Shown here: one piece after another, positions 37,597-46,419 of the stretch
How positions within the stretch are numbered: the stretch's first letter is position 1
How the letters are laid out: each line of letters begins with the position of its first letter
NCBI RefSeq assembly: GCF_008370325.1
Contig: NZ_VNIP01000008.1
Coordinates: 620,001 to 684,000, forward strand
Source of the DNA: Martinezella tropici
Lineage (GTDB): Bacteria; Pseudomonadota; Alphaproteobacteria; Rhizobiales; Rhizobiaceae
Reading direction: 5' to 3'
DNA: 64,000 bases
Notes under the pieces: generated by a model
What the model was told of the DNA's origin: nothing
The model's database searches: none
What the model saw: the letters and a program-made list of their open reading frames with translations, nothing else
Position numbers and translations under genes: made by a program

Positions 37597-38499
37597 TCAG
37601 CGCTTCGTCAGTTTCAGCTTCTTGCGGACATCTTCGGGGCCGATGATGCGCGCACCCATGCCTTCGACCACTTGCACCGCCTTTTCGACGAGCTGCGCAT
37701 TGGTCGCCAGCATGCCTTTTCCGGCATAGAGATTGTCTTCCAGCCCGACACGGACATTGCCGCCGGCAAGGATCGCGGCCGCCGGATAGGCCATGGCATT
37801 GCGGCCGATGGAAAAGGCCGAGAAGGTCCAGCTTGTGGGAACGTTATTGACCATCGCCATAAAGGTGTTCAGGTCATCGGGCGCCCCCCAGGGGATGCCC
37901 ATGCAGAGCTGGATGAGGACCGGGTCCTCAATCAGACCCTCCTCGGCAAGCTGCTTGGCGAACCAGAGATGACCTGTATCGAAGGCTTCGATCTCGGGGC
38001 GGACGCCGAGGTCGGTCATCTTCTTTGCCATGGCCCGCAGCATCGAGGGCGTGTTGGTCATGACATAATCGCCGAGACTGAAGTTCATCGTGCCGCAATC
38101 GAGCGTGCAGATTTCCGGCAGGCATTCGGCAACGTGGCTGACGCGCTCGGTGGCACCGGCCATGTCGGTGCCCTTGGAGTTCAATGGCAGCGGGCTCTCG
38201 ACGTCGCCGAAAATCAGGTCGCCGCCCATGCCGGCGGTCAGGTTCAGCACGACGTCGATATCGGCTGAACGAATCCGGTCGGTAACTTCCCTATAGAGTT
38301 CGTTGCGGCGGCTGGCGGCACCCGTTTCCGGATCGCGAACATGGCAGTGAACTACTGCCGCTCCAGCCTTGGCGGCGTCGATCGCGGATTCCGCGATCTG
38401 CTTGGGAGTGATCGGAACATGGCTGGATTTGGAAACCGTATCGCCGGCGCCGGTGACGGCACAGGTGATGAAGACATCGCGGTTCATCGCAAGAGGCAT
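37597..38499 (-). CDS. cdhC: 3-dehydrocarnitine cleavage enzyme (BKACE / DUF849 family)
   Basis: A 300-residue beta-keto acid cleavage enzyme. Metal-ligand motifs VVHCHVRDPETG and the HLWFAKQL region are visible, with the substrate strand NLTAGMGGDL and GGNVRVGLEDNLYAGKG at the end. BKACE enzymes transfer the group from a 3-keto acid to acetyl-CoA; here 3-dehydrocarnitine + acetyl-CoA would give betainyl-CoA + acetoacetate. Start at 38499, with a GGGAG site upstream; the longer frame to 38715 runs across the divergent regulator. First gene of the carnitine operon. Confidence 0.9.
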   Translation of the reverse strand: MPLAMNRDVFITCAVTGAGDTVSKSSHVPITPKQIAESAIDAAKAGAAVVHCHVRDPETGAASRRNELYREVTDRIRSADIDVVLNLTAGMGGDLIFGDVESPLPLNSKGTDMAGATERVSHVAECLPEICTLDCGTMNFSLGDYVMTNTPSMLRAMAKKMTDLGVRPEIEAFDTGHLWFAKQLAEEGLIEDPVLIQLCMGIPWGAPDDLNTFMAMVNNVPTSWTFSAFSIGRNAMAYPAAAILAGGNVRVGLEDNLYAGKGMLATNAQLVEKAVQVVEGMGARIIGPEDVRKKLKLTKR

Positions 38500-38569
38500 T
38501 TTTGTTCTCCCTCGTATTGAGGACATTACGAGCCATGAGACGCCTTCATGCTTTGCATTATCGGAGGTA

Positions 38570-38595
38570 TTCGATACAGTTTCGGAACAATCGAA
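38570..38595. promoter_or_regulatory. Inverted repeat in the divergent cdhC/cdhR promoter region
   Basis: TTCGAT (38570-38575) and ATCGAA (38590-38595) are perfect complements with a 14-base centre, just upstream of the ribosome site of the regulator gene. It may be the operator of the CdhR-like protein. The call rests on symmetry and location only. Confidence 0.35.
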
Positions 38596-38605
38596 GGATT
38601 GCTGA

Positions 38606-39598
38606 ATGCTGACATCGGTCAATGAGACGCTCGACATCGACCTCCTGATCCTTCCGGAGACGAACCTGATTTTGATCGCTTCGGTGATCGAACCGTTGCG
38701 CGGAGCCAATCGCATTTCCGGAGCGGAGCTTTATCGCTGGCGCCTCTTTACGCCGGACGGTTCGCCCGCGGAAACGACCAGCCTTATTCCGGTGCCCGCA
38801 TGTTCCAGCTTCCGGCCGACCTCGGAGACGGCGCCGCTTTTCGTGCTTGGGAGCTACAATTGGCGGCGCAGCGCGACGCAGGCGTTGAAGATGCAGCTGT
38901 CGCAGACCGCACGTCACCGGTCAATGGTCGCAGGCGTCGAATCCGGCACCTGGCTGCTTGCCGAAGCGAGCCTGCTGGACAATGTCTCGGCCGCTGTCCA
39001 CTGGGAGGATTTCGACGATTTTGCGCTCGCCTATCCGCAGGTGCGCGCTGTCAGGGATCGCTACGTGATCGACGGCAAGCGGATCACCACCGCCGGTTCG
39101 CTCCCGACGGTCGATCTCATGCTCGACATCATCCGGCGGCGGCAGGGCTATTCGCTGGCGCTTGAAGTTAGCCGCTTGTTCATCTACGAGCCGGCAAGCA
39201 CGCAAAGTGCTGCGGAACTTTCGCCATCGACGGCCGGCCTGCGCATGCGCGATCCGCGGGTTGCTCAAGCCATTCGCCTGATGGAGGATCATATCGAGCA
39301 GCCGCTGGTACTGACACGTCTTGCCCGTCGGGTCGGCGTCAGCGCCCGCCATCTGCAGGCGCTCTTCCAGGAAAGTATTGGAGCGCCGCCGCATGTGCAT
39401 TACCTGGCGCTGAGGCTGAATGCGGCTCGGCGCAAGGTTATCGAGACGAAGGCCTCGTTTGCAGAGATTGCCGATGCAACCGGCTTCAATTCGGCATCGG
39501 CATTTTCGCGCAGCTATCGTGCCAGCTTTTCCGAAAGCCCCTCCGGTACGCGCCGTAGATTGCGCCGACGCATTACGGCTGCAGCAGAGCAGACATAG
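38606..39598 (+). CDS. cdhR: GlxA-type AraC-family regulator of carnitine genes (CdhR-like)
   Basis: A 330-residue protein. The first 190 residues are a DJ-1/PfpI-like glutamine-amidotransferase domain without a clear catalytic Cys (IDLLILPETNLILIASVIEPLRGAN, ... VAGVESGTWLLAEASLLD), followed by an AraC HTH domain (LTRLARRVGVSARHLQALFQESIGAPPHVHY, FAEIADATGFNSASAFSRSYRASF). This architecture is that of CdhR, GbdR and ArgR-like activators, which respond to carnitine or betaine. It is divergent from cdhC with 106 bases between. The 3' end overlaps the convergent LysR gene by 26 bases. Confidence 0.86.
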   Translation: MLTSVNETLDIDLLILPETNLILIASVIEPLRGANRISGAELYRWRLFTPDGSPAETTSLIPVPACSSFRPTSETAPLFVLGSYNWRRSATQALKMQLSQTARHRSMVAGVESGTWLLAEASLLDNVSAAVHWEDFDDFALAYPQVRAVRDRYVIDGKRITTAGSLPTVDLMLDIIRRRQGYSLALEVSRLFIYEPASTQSAAELSPSTAGLRMRDPRVAQAIRLMEDHIEQPLVLTRLARRVGVSARHLQALFQESIGAPPHVHYLALRLNAARRKVIETKASFAEIADATGFNSASAFSRSYRASFSESPSGTRRRLRRRITAAAEQT

Positions 39599-40448
39599 GC
39601 TGAAACGCCTCGCGCACCATTTCCGCCAGTTCGCGGATCGCCTCGCTCGAATGATAGGGGTTGCGGCGAAGTACGACGCGCGAGGAGTCGACCGGCGGGA
39701 AGCCGTCATCGGCGGTCAGCTCCCGGCAGCCATGCGGAATATTGCTGCGCGACAGCGTCGTCACGGCAAGTCCGGCCGAGACTGCATTCTTCAAGCCGGA
39801 ACTCGTGTCGGCAATGAAGGCGATACGATAACGCCGCCCGATCTGCTCCAATGATTTCAGGGCAAAATCGCGGCACCATGTCGAATCCCGATAAACGGCA
39901 ATGGGCAGCGGTGTCGCCTCATGCACCCGATGGACCAACGATGTCACCCAGACCGTTGGGTCGACACAGAGAACTTCGCCTTTGCTCTGATTGTTCCAGT
40001 CAAAGACGACGGCCAGGTCCAGCTCATCTTTTTCCAGCGCGGCCAGGTTATGTGCCGTGTAATCGCAGGAGACGGTGACTTCGACGGCGGGATGCCTGAT
40101 AGCGAAGGCGGCCAGTGCCGCCGGCAACACAGTCTGGCTGTATTCCTCCGGAATTCCGATCCGGACCGGGCCGTCCAGCGGCTTGGTGCGGATATTCGCC
40201 GCTGCCTCGTTCAGGAGTTCGATCACGCGCTGCGCGTAGGGAAGCAATTGAGTGCCGGCGCGGGTAAGAACGGCCCCGCGAGCGCCTCTTTCGAAGAGCG
40301 TCTCGCCGATCGTATCCTCGAGCCGCTTAATCTGGGCGCTGACGGCCGATTGGGTGCGGCCGATCCTTTGCGCCGCCGCCGAAAAATTGGATGTCTCGGT
40401 AATGACGAGAAACGTCCGCAGCAGGTCGCTTTCGATGGGTTCGTGCAT
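39573..40448 (-). CDS. LysR-family transcriptional regulator
   Basis: A 291-residue LTTR. N-terminal winged HTH: LLRTFLVITETSNFSAAAQRIGRTQSAVSAQIKRLEDTIGETLFERGARGAVLTRAG. The C-terminal periplasmic-binding-like domain includes VRIGIPEEYSQTVLPAALAAF and LDLAVVFDW. Divergent from the EamA exporter with 110 bases between, which makes that gene its probable target. Its last 26 bases overlap the 3' end of the CdhR-like gene on the opposite strand. Confidence 0.9.
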   Translation of the reverse strand: MHEPIESDLLRTFLVITETSNFSAAAQRIGRTQSAVSAQIKRLEDTIGETLFERGARGAVLTRAGTQLLPYAQRVIELLNEAAANIRTKPLDGPVRIGIPEEYSQTVLPAALAAFAIRHPAVEVTVSCDYTAHNLAALEKDELDLAVVFDWNNQSKGEVLCVDPTVWVTSLVHRVHEATPLPIAVYRDSTWCRDFALKSLEQIGRRYRIAFIADTSSGLKNAVSAGLAVTTLSRSNIPHGCRELTADDGFPPVDSSRVVLRRNPYHSSEAIRELAEMVREAFQPMSALLQP

Positions 40449-40473
40449 GACACGTCACAAATATTTCTGATAC

Positions 40474-40489
40474 CTACTATCTCTACTAT
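40474..40489. promoter_or_regulatory. Direct repeat in the LysR/EamA divergent region
   Basis: CTACTAT occurs at 40474-40480 and again at 40483-40489, nine bases apart, in the gap between the divergent regulator and exporter genes. It may be part of a LysR recognition site. Weak evidence. Confidence 0.25.
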
Positions 40490-40558
40490 TCGTTTGCCTG
40501 ATGTCAAATATCGGCGCACACAGGGCAGGTTCCTTCTGCTCATTCTTTGAGTCCATAC

Positions 40559-41467
40559 ATGACATTCCAGTTTCCGACCCGCTCCGCTTTTGCCAGCGAT
40601 TATGAGAGGGGCGTCATACTTGTGGCCACGGCAATGCTCGCGTGGAGCTGCAGCGGCATCTACGCGCGCCTTCTGACCACGGACATATGGACGGCGATCG
40701 CCTGGCGATCGCTGTTCGGCGGCCTATTTCTGCTGATTCCCAGCTTTTTCCTCGAAGGCGGGTTTTCGCGGCGGCAATGGGCATCGATCTTTCATCCTGC
40801 CGGGCTGGCGATGCTCGCCTGCCAGACGATCAGCCAGGCCTGCTTCATCGGCGCGCTCTATATGACCACTGTCGCCAATGTGACGATGATCTATGCGACG
40901 GCGCCATTCATCGCGGCGTTTCTCAGCTGGACTCTACTGAAGGAACGAGTAGCAAAGCGCACCTTGATCGCCGGCGGCATCTGCCTCGTTGGCGTCGCCG
41001 TCATCGTTGCCTCGTCAATCGGCGGCGGCACCGGTATTGGTGATCTGCTGGCACTCGGCATGACGGTCACCTTCGCGCTCATCATCGTCATCCCGCGCAT
41101 GGATCCCAGTATCCCGATCCTGCCGTCAAGCGTTGTCAGCGGACTTCTGACCTTCATCGTCTTCGTGCCCTTTGCCTCGACAAACTCGGTGGCCGTTCAA
41201 AACTGGCTTTTGCTCGCCGCCTTCGGAGCGACGAATTTCGCTTTGGCTTTCGTGCTCTTCCTTTTCGGTTCGCGAAAGATGCCGGCTGCCGACGCTGCGC
41301 TCATCAGCTCGATGGAGATCGTGCTGACGCCCTTCTGGGTCTGGCTATTCTTCTCGGAGATGCCGCCGGTTGCCACTTTTGTCGGCGGAGCGATCATCTT
41401 CGCGACGATCGTCTGGCACACGGCCATCGACCTCAAGCACGGCCGCCGCGCTCGCGCGCCGGTATAG
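40559..41467 (+). CDS. EamA/DMT-superfamily transporter
   Basis: About 302 residues with ten predicted hydrophobic segments in two EamA repeats. Typical stretches: GVILVATAMLAWSCSGIYARLL, AWRSLFGGLFLLIPSFFLEGG, MTTVANVTMIYATAPFIAAFLSWTLLKERV, and in the second half ALISSMEIVLTPFWVWLFFSEMP. The family mostly exports amino acids or metabolites. Start at ATG 40559 rather than TTG 40547. Regulated probably by the divergent LysR protein. The substrate is not indicated by the sequence. Confidence 0.9.
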   Translation: MTFQFPTRSAFASDYERGVILVATAMLAWSCSGIYARLLTTDIWTAIAWRSLFGGLFLLIPSFFLEGGFSRRQWASIFHPAGLAMLACQTISQACFIGALYMTTVANVTMIYATAPFIAAFLSWTLLKERVAKRTLIAGGICLVGVAVIVASSIGGGTGIGDLLALGMTVTFALIIVIPRMDPSIPILPSSVVSGLLTFIVFVPFASTNSVAVQNWLLLAAFGATNFALAFVLFLFGSRKMPAADAALISSMEIVLTPFWVWLFFSEMPPVATFVGGAIIFATIVWHTAIDLKHGRRARAPV

Positions 41468-41563
41468 CGGTTCATACTCCTGAAACAAAATGTAACAACT
41501 AATAACACCCCGTTACGCCACGAATCATTATATTCCGCTCGTGTTTGAACGAGAGGTCTCTTG

Positions 41564-41923
41564 ATGCTGGCTAACCAGGCGCCGTCCCCTTCACAAACCG
41601 ATGTGCTGATCTGTCTCGACAATCAGCAGGTCGCGTCCCGCATCGGTACGGTTCTGTCGCAACAGGGATTGACGGTGCTGACTATCCCGACGACTGGGCT
41701 TCAGGAATGGTTCGAGCCGAATGGATGCCAGCTTGTGGTGACGCATACTGCGATGATCGGGCAGGTGCGCAGTCGCCTCAACCTGCCCGTCGTCAATATC
41801 GAAGCCTTCATATTCGATCGCCCCGAGCATACGACCGAGGGTGCCGCCCGGCAGTTCGATGGCGACGCCTTCGTCAAACGGGTTTTCCTGGTCATGAACG
41901 GCGGCCAAAGGCGCGCCAGCTAA
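41564..41923 (+). CDS. Small hypothetical protein, possible degenerate receiver-like fold
   Basis: About 119 residues, no signal peptide or membrane span. The N-terminal pattern SQTDVLICLDNQQVASRIGTVLSQQGLTVLTI followed by PNGCQLVVTHTAMIGQV and LNLPVVNIEAFI alternates strands and helices as in a CheY-like receiver, but the acidic pocket and phospho-acceptor Asp are not evident. AGAGG just upstream supports the ATG at 41564; TTG 41561 is an alternative. Isolated between the exporter and the convergent sugar ABC operon. I do not recognise a named family. Confidence 0.6.
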   Translation: MLANQAPSPSQTDVLICLDNQQVASRIGTVLSQQGLTVLTIPTTGLQEWFEPNGCQLVVTHTAMIGQVRSRLNLPVVNIEAFIFDRPEHTTEGAARQFDGDAFVKRVFLVMNGGQRRAS

Positions 41924-41952
41924 TTCGTGCCGGCCGGCGTTTCGGTTGTCTT

Positions 41953-43017
41953 CTACAGTCGCTGTTGGCTGGCTTTATCGAAGAAGTGGAGGTTCGGGGT
42001 CTTCAGAAAGATCTGAACCTTCTGGCCGGGGGCCAGTTCGGCGCGCTCCCGCATGACCCAGGTCAGCTCCTTGCCTTCCAGATCGAGTGCGACATGCGTT
42101 TCCGAGCCCGTGGGCTCGATGACTGTAACGGTTGCGGTCACGCCGCTTTCCGAGGCAAAGGAAATGTCTTCCGGGCGGATGCCCACAACGACCTCGCGGC
42201 CCTCCGACTGAGCCGGAGCACCGGAGAGTTCGATCCGGGTGCCGGTCGGCAGCACCAGTGCCGGCGATGCGCCGCCGGTAATCTTGCCTTCGAGGAAATT
42301 CATGGCCGGCGAGCCGAGGAAACCGGCGACGAAGACATTTTTCGGCCGATCGTAAAGCTCCAGCGGCGAGCCGACCTGTTCCACCTTTCCACCCTGCAGT
42401 ACGACGATCTTGTCGGCCATGGTCATGGCTTCGATCTGATCATGCGTCACGTAGACGATCGTCGTCTTCAAGCGCTGATGCAGAGCCTTGATTTCCGCGC
42501 GCATCTTCACGCGCAGCTTGGCATCGAGATTGGAGAGCGGTTCATCGAATAGGAAGACTTTCGGATCGCGCACGATGGCGCGGCCCATGGCAACACGCTG
42601 GCGCTGGCCGCCGGAAAGCTGGGCGGGCTTACGCTCCAGCAATGGCTGCAGCCCCAGTATCCTGGCGGCGTCGCCGACCTTCTGGTCGATCTCGGCACGC
42701 TTTGCACCGGCAAGCTGCAGCGCAAAGCCCATGTTCTGCGCCACCGTCATCTGCGGATAAAGCGCATAGTTCTGGAACACCATGGCGATATCGCGATCCT
42801 TCGGCGGCAGGTCGTTGACGACGCGTCCTGCGATCGAGATCTCGCCGCCGGTAATATCCTCGAGCCCGGCGATCATGCGCAGCAGCGTTGACTTGCCGCA
42901 ACCCGACGGGCCGACGAGAATGACGAATTCGCCATCCGAGATTTCGACATCGACACCATGGATGATGTTTACCGCGCCGTAGGACTTCCTGACGTTCTTG
43001 ATGGTCAATCCGGACAT
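41953..43017 (-). CDS. Sugar ABC transporter ATP-binding protein (UgpC/MsmK type)
   Basis: A 354-residue ATPase with Walker A GPSGCGKST, signature LSGGQRQRVAMGRAIVRDP, Walker B VFLFDEPLSNLDAKLR and a C-terminal TOBE domain (VVVGIRPEDISF, VTVIEPTGSETHVALDL). Start at 43017; a longer frame to 43200 overlaps the upstream gene. It ends an operon with a maltose-type binding protein, two permeases and a glycosidase-like gene; such ATPases serve oligosaccharide importers. Confidence 0.94.
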   Translation of the reverse strand: MSGLTIKNVRKSYGAVNIIHGVDVEISDGEFVILVGPSGCGKSTLLRMIAGLEDITGGEISIAGRVVNDLPPKDRDIAMVFQNYALYPQMTVAQNMGFALQLAGAKRAEIDQKVGDAARILGLQPLLERKPAQLSGGQRQRVAMGRAIVRDPKVFLFDEPLSNLDAKLRVKMRAEIKALHQRLKTTIVYVTHDQIEAMTMADKIVVLQGGKVEQVGSPLELYDRPKNVFVAGFLGSPAMNFLEGKITGGASPALVLPTGTRIELSGAPAQSEGREVVVGIRPEDISFASESGVTATVTVIEPTGSETHVALDLEGKELTWVMRERAELAPGQKVQIFLKTPNLHFFDKASQQRL

Positions 43018-43040
43018 GACATTCTTCCCTTCTGGATCGA

Positions 43041-44555
43041 TCAGTGCTTCTTGCGGATGCGGAGCGCCTGGTATGGCTTGCCCGGCAGTTCCACGCCGAA
43101 GGCTGCGTCCGCCTTGCCGCCACGCACGATCGCGCCGTGCCGCGTCGGATGCGGGATGGGCGCTTCCACTTTCTGCGCCGGCGTGATCGTCATTTCCCAT
43201 GTGTCGATGATGTCGACGTCATAGTCCGTGCCGTCCTTTGGCAGGCCCGTCGACCAGATGACGGGCTGATGCTCGCCGAGATAGATGTAGCTGACATCGC
43301 CGTCGCGCGCGCCGGAAACACGCGTCCACGGCCATTCACCATAAGAGGACATGGGCTCGAGGCCGTTGACGACATCCTGCTCCAGGAGGTCGCGCAGGAA
43401 GCCGATGCGCTTCCAGGCCTCGCCACGCAGTTCGCCGCCCTTGGCCCACCAGATCAGATCTTCCGGATGCGAATAGGTTTCGCCATGGCCGGCATAGCCG
43501 CCGCGCGTCATGGTGATCCAGAAACGATGCACCAATTCCTGCGCCGTCAGGTTGCCCCAGGATTGGATGATATTGCCCTCATATTCCGGCTCGTCGTTGA
43601 CGACGGGCTTGCCATAGGCCTCGCGCCATTCCTGTGTGCGCTTTACATCCCAGTTCTGGATGCAGGTATGCGTCACCCACGGCTTGCGATGATCGAAGTT
43701 CATCGTCTGCTCACCATTATGGATCGACTTCAGATGGCCATAGGGATCGTTCTCCTCGAGAATGTGGAAATAGCGGTCCCACTGCTGCAGCGGCTTGGTG
43801 TCGAGAAGGAAGTCGTACTCGTTAGCAAGCGCCCACCAGACGTTGCGATAGGCGGCAAGGCGTGCCGCGAGATAGGCGACGTAGCGGAAATCCTGCTCGG
43901 CCGACATGTCCGAATAACCCCAGCGATCATAGGGGTGGAACATGATGATATCGGCCTCGATGCCGAGATCGCAAAGGGCTGCGACCTGCTTTTCGAAATG
44001 GCGGAAGAGAACGGGGTTTGGACGGTCGAAGTCTTCCTTGCCGTCGGCACCCTTTTCGAAGCAGGCGTGGAGCGGTTCGTTGACGTTATAGGGATAGTCC
44101 TTGGGAAAGACGCCCATGCGGATCTTGTTGAAGCGCGCTTTCTTCAGCGTCTCGAGTGTCTGGGCCTGCATGTCGAGGGGCTGGTGCGTCCAGGCATAGC
44201 AGGTCGTGCCGAAGGAGAGGAAAGGCTTGCCGTCGGCATAGGCGAAGTGGAACTTGTTGCGGACATGGACTGGGCCATGATTGCCTTCGGATGGCTTGGT
44301 CGCGACGAAGGAGCCGGTCTTGCCATCCAGCTCTGATGTCTTCGAGCGTGTACGGAATGACCACTCGCCTTCATTGTCCGGCATGAAGCGAACGCGATAG
44401 ACGCCGTCGCCATCATAGAAGCCGGGCACGCGGACCTCGCGGCTGTTCTGGCTGAAGACGGCATCGAATGCCACATCGAGATAGGGATTGCCGCTCGAAG
44501 GACCGTTGAAGGCCGCTTCGAAGACACCCCATTTTTCGACGGACGCGTTGGACAT
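43041..44555 (-). CDS. DUF5060/DUF5605 glycoside-hydrolase-like protein, candidate apiosidase
   Basis: A 504-residue cytoplasmic protein without signal peptide. The first ~95 residues form a DUF5060-like beta domain (WGVFEAAFNGPSSGNPYLDVAF, VRVPGFYDGDGVYRVRFMPDNEGEWSFRTRS). A TIM-barrel-like part follows (FLSFGTTCYAWTH, DIIMFHPYDRWG, WWALANEYDFLLD with Asn245-Glu246, VVNDEPEYEGN with Asp321-Glu322 and Glu324), which looks like a retaining or inverting clan-A glycosidase with its two acids. The C-terminus is DUF5605-like. Its location inside an oligosaccharide importer operon linked to apiose genes suggests cleavage of imported apiosides. That substrate is inference. Confidence 0.78.
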   Translation of the reverse strand: MSNASVEKWGVFEAAFNGPSSGNPYLDVAFDAVFSQNSREVRVPGFYDGDGVYRVRFMPDNEGEWSFRTRSKTSELDGKTGSFVATKPSEGNHGPVHVRNKFHFAYADGKPFLSFGTTCYAWTHQPLDMQAQTLETLKKARFNKIRMGVFPKDYPYNVNEPLHACFEKGADGKEDFDRPNPVLFRHFEKQVAALCDLGIEADIIMFHPYDRWGYSDMSAEQDFRYVAYLAARLAAYRNVWWALANEYDFLLDTKPLQQWDRYFHILEENDPYGHLKSIHNGEQTMNFDHRKPWVTHTCIQNWDVKRTQEWREAYGKPVVNDEPEYEGNIIQSWGNLTAQELVHRFWITMTRGGYAGHGETYSHPEDLIWWAKGGELRGEAWKRIGFLRDLLEQDVVNGLEPMSSYGEWPWTRVSGARDGDVSYIYLGEHQPVIWSTGLPKDGTDYDVDIIDTWEMTITPAQKVEAPIPHPTRHGAIVRGGKADAAFGVELPGKPYQALRIRKKH

Positions 44556-44593
44556 GATGTTCTCCTCGAAAGATGTATGGATGGTTCGACCGG

Positions 44594-45481
44594 TCAGCCC
44601 TTGACCGCGCCGGAGGTGAGGCCGGAGACGAAATAGCGCTGGAAGATCAGATAAACGATGGTGGCCGGCAGCACGGTCATGGCGATTGCGGCATTCAACT
44701 GCCCGTAATCATTGGAAAACTGGCCTTGGAAGGACATGAGCCCGAGCGGCAGCGTCCACATGTGCTGGTCCTGCAGCAGCACGAGTGCCATCGCGAACTC
44801 GTTCCACGTCGAGACGAAGTCCAAGATCAGCAGGGCCGCGAGCACCGGGAGGCAGACGGGCAGGAATATCCGTCGAAAGATGGTGAAGTGGCTTGCGCCG
44901 TCGATGAGGGCGGCTTCCGACAGCTCCTTCGGAATGCCTTTGAAGAAACCGTGAAGGATGAAGACCTGATAGGGCACGCCGAATGCGATATAGGGCAGGA
45001 TCACGCCGGGATAAGTGTCGATCAGGCCGAGCGAATTGACCAGCGTGAACAGCGGCGCCAGCATGACCTGGAAGGGGATCATGGTGCCGAAAACGACGAG
45101 GAGCAGCAGCAGCTTGCTGAACCGCAGCCGGATCTTGGCGAGCGCGTAGGCAGCCATCGCCGAGAGGATGAGGCCGAGCGGCACTTTGATCACCGTGATG
45201 ATGGAACTGTTCAGGAAGGCGCTGGCGAAATTGCCGCGGCCCCAGGCGCTCGAATAATTCTCGAAGGCCGGATTGAGCGGCGGCATGAAGGCGCCGGTTG
45301 ACGTCACATCTGCCTGTGTCTTCAGCGAGGTGAAGACGATGAAGACGAAAGGTGCAAGCCAGATCGCAGCAACGACCAGCAGCGCAATCCACAGACCTAT
45401 CAGGACGGGATCGCGCTTGCGCCTTGCCGGGATGATGGTCTCGAAGTCGTCCGACATGGATGTGGCCGATGTTGCCGTCAT
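44594..45481 (-). CDS. Sugar ABC transporter permease, MalG type
   Basis: A 295-residue permease with six hydrophobic segments and the EAA loop (EAALIDGASHFTIFRRIFLPVCLPVLAALLILDFV). Starts with an N-terminal cytosolic tail and first span LIGLWIALLVVAAIWLAPFVFIVFTSLK. Its start overlaps the stop of the MalF-type gene by four bases (ATGA). The glycosidase-like gene begins 38 bases after its stop. Imports the same oligosaccharide as the upstream binding protein. Confidence 0.93.
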   Translation of the reverse strand: MTATSATSMSDDFETIIPARRKRDPVLIGLWIALLVVAAIWLAPFVFIVFTSLKTQADVTSTGAFMPPLNPAFENYSSAWGRGNFASAFLNSSIITVIKVPLGLILSAMAAYALAKIRLRFSKLLLLLVVFGTMIPFQVMLAPLFTLVNSLGLIDTYPGVILPYIAFGVPYQVFILHGFFKGIPKELSEAALIDGASHFTIFRRIFLPVCLPVLAALLILDFVSTWNEFAMALVLLQDQHMWTLPLGLMSFQGQFSNDYGQLNAAIAMTVLPATIVYLIFQRYFVSGLTSGAVKG

Positions 45482-46377
45482 TGTTCGGCCTCCTCATGCT
45501 TCTGCGTCCACCGCAGATAGGGAATGACGACGACGATGGTGATGAGCAGCAGTACGACCGAGATCGCAGCGCCGCGGCCGAAATCGAAGATCTGCATGGC
45601 CTGCGTGAAGGCCCAGAGCGCCAGCATCTGCGTCGATTGCGCCGGGCCGCCGCCTGTCAGGCCATAGACGATGTCGAAGGCCTTCAGCGACGAGATGACC
45701 GACAGCACGAGCACGATGGTCAGCGTCGTTCGCAGCGCAGGCAAAGTGACGTAGCGGAAGATGCTCCAGCGCCCGGCACCATCGATGCGGGCGGCCTCGA
45801 CTAGCGTCTGCGAGACATTCTGCAGGCCGGCGAGAAACAGCACCATGGAAAAGCCGACTGATTGCCAGAGATAGGCGACGAAGACGGAATAGAGCGCGAC
45901 GTCCTTGTCGCCGAGCCAGTCCTGGATCCAGTTCTGCAGGCCCATCGAGGTCAGGATTTCGGTGAAGAGGCCGAAGAACGGGTCGTACATCCACTTCCAC
46001 ATGGTCGCGACGGCGATCGGGGCGATGATGACGGGCAGATAGAAGATGGCCCGGAAGGTATTGCGGGCGAAAAGCTTCTGATTGAGGCTCAGCGCAAGCA
46101 ATAGGCCGACCATGGGCGGAAAGATCACGCACATGATCGTCCAGATCACCGTGTTGCGGAAGGCGACCCAGAAGACCGGATCCTGCGTGAAGATATATTG
46201 ATAGTTCGCAAGGCCGTCGAAAGGACGCTGCGGGTCAAGGCCGTTCCATTTCTGGAAGCTCAGCACCACCACGTTCAGCATCGGATAAAGCGCGAAAATC
46301 GCATAGATCAGCATGGCCGGGGCAAGCAGGATCGCTGCCTGGACGCGGGGATCATGAGTTCGACTGCGGAATGACAT
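45478..46377 (-). CDS. Sugar ABC transporter permease, MalF type
   Basis: About 299 residues from the ATG at 46377, preceded by GGGAGC. Six spans, MalF/UgpA-class EAA loop (LVEAARIDGAGRWSIFRYVTLPALRTTLTIVLVLSVI). It follows the binding-protein gene after a 96-base gap containing a long hairpin (46420-46467). An in-frame extension to 46413 runs into that hairpin region and is less likely. Confidence 0.92.
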   Translation of the reverse strand: MSFRSRTHDPRVQAAILLAPAMLIYAIFALYPMLNVVVLSFQKWNGLDPQRPFDGLANYQYIFTQDPVFWVAFRNTVIWTIMCVIFPPMVGLLLALSLNQKLFARNTFRAIFYLPVIIAPIAVATMWKWMYDPFFGLFTEILTSMGLQNWIQDWLGDKDVALYSVFVAYLWQSVGFSMVLFLAGLQNVSQTLVEAARIDGAGRWSIFRYVTLPALRTTLTIVLVLSVISSLKAFDIVYGLTGGGPAQSTQMLALWAFTQAMQIFDFGRGAAISVVLLLITIVVVIPYLRWTQKHEEAEQ

Positions 46378-46419
46378 TCTGATTGCTCCCGGCGGCAGCT
46401 GACGCGTGGGCATGAAGGC

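Noticed and set aside
32075..39598. Reading this locus as ordinary fatty-acid beta-oxidation
   Set aside because: The carnitine dehydrogenase-thioesterase fusion, the BKACE enzyme, the CaiD-like sequence and the CdhR-type regulator together point to carnitine/betaine metabolism.
43044..44336. 430-codon open frame on the plus strand opposite the glycosidase-like gene
   Set aside because: Antisense shadow; no recognisable motif, no ribosome site, and the minus-strand gene fits its operon perfectly.
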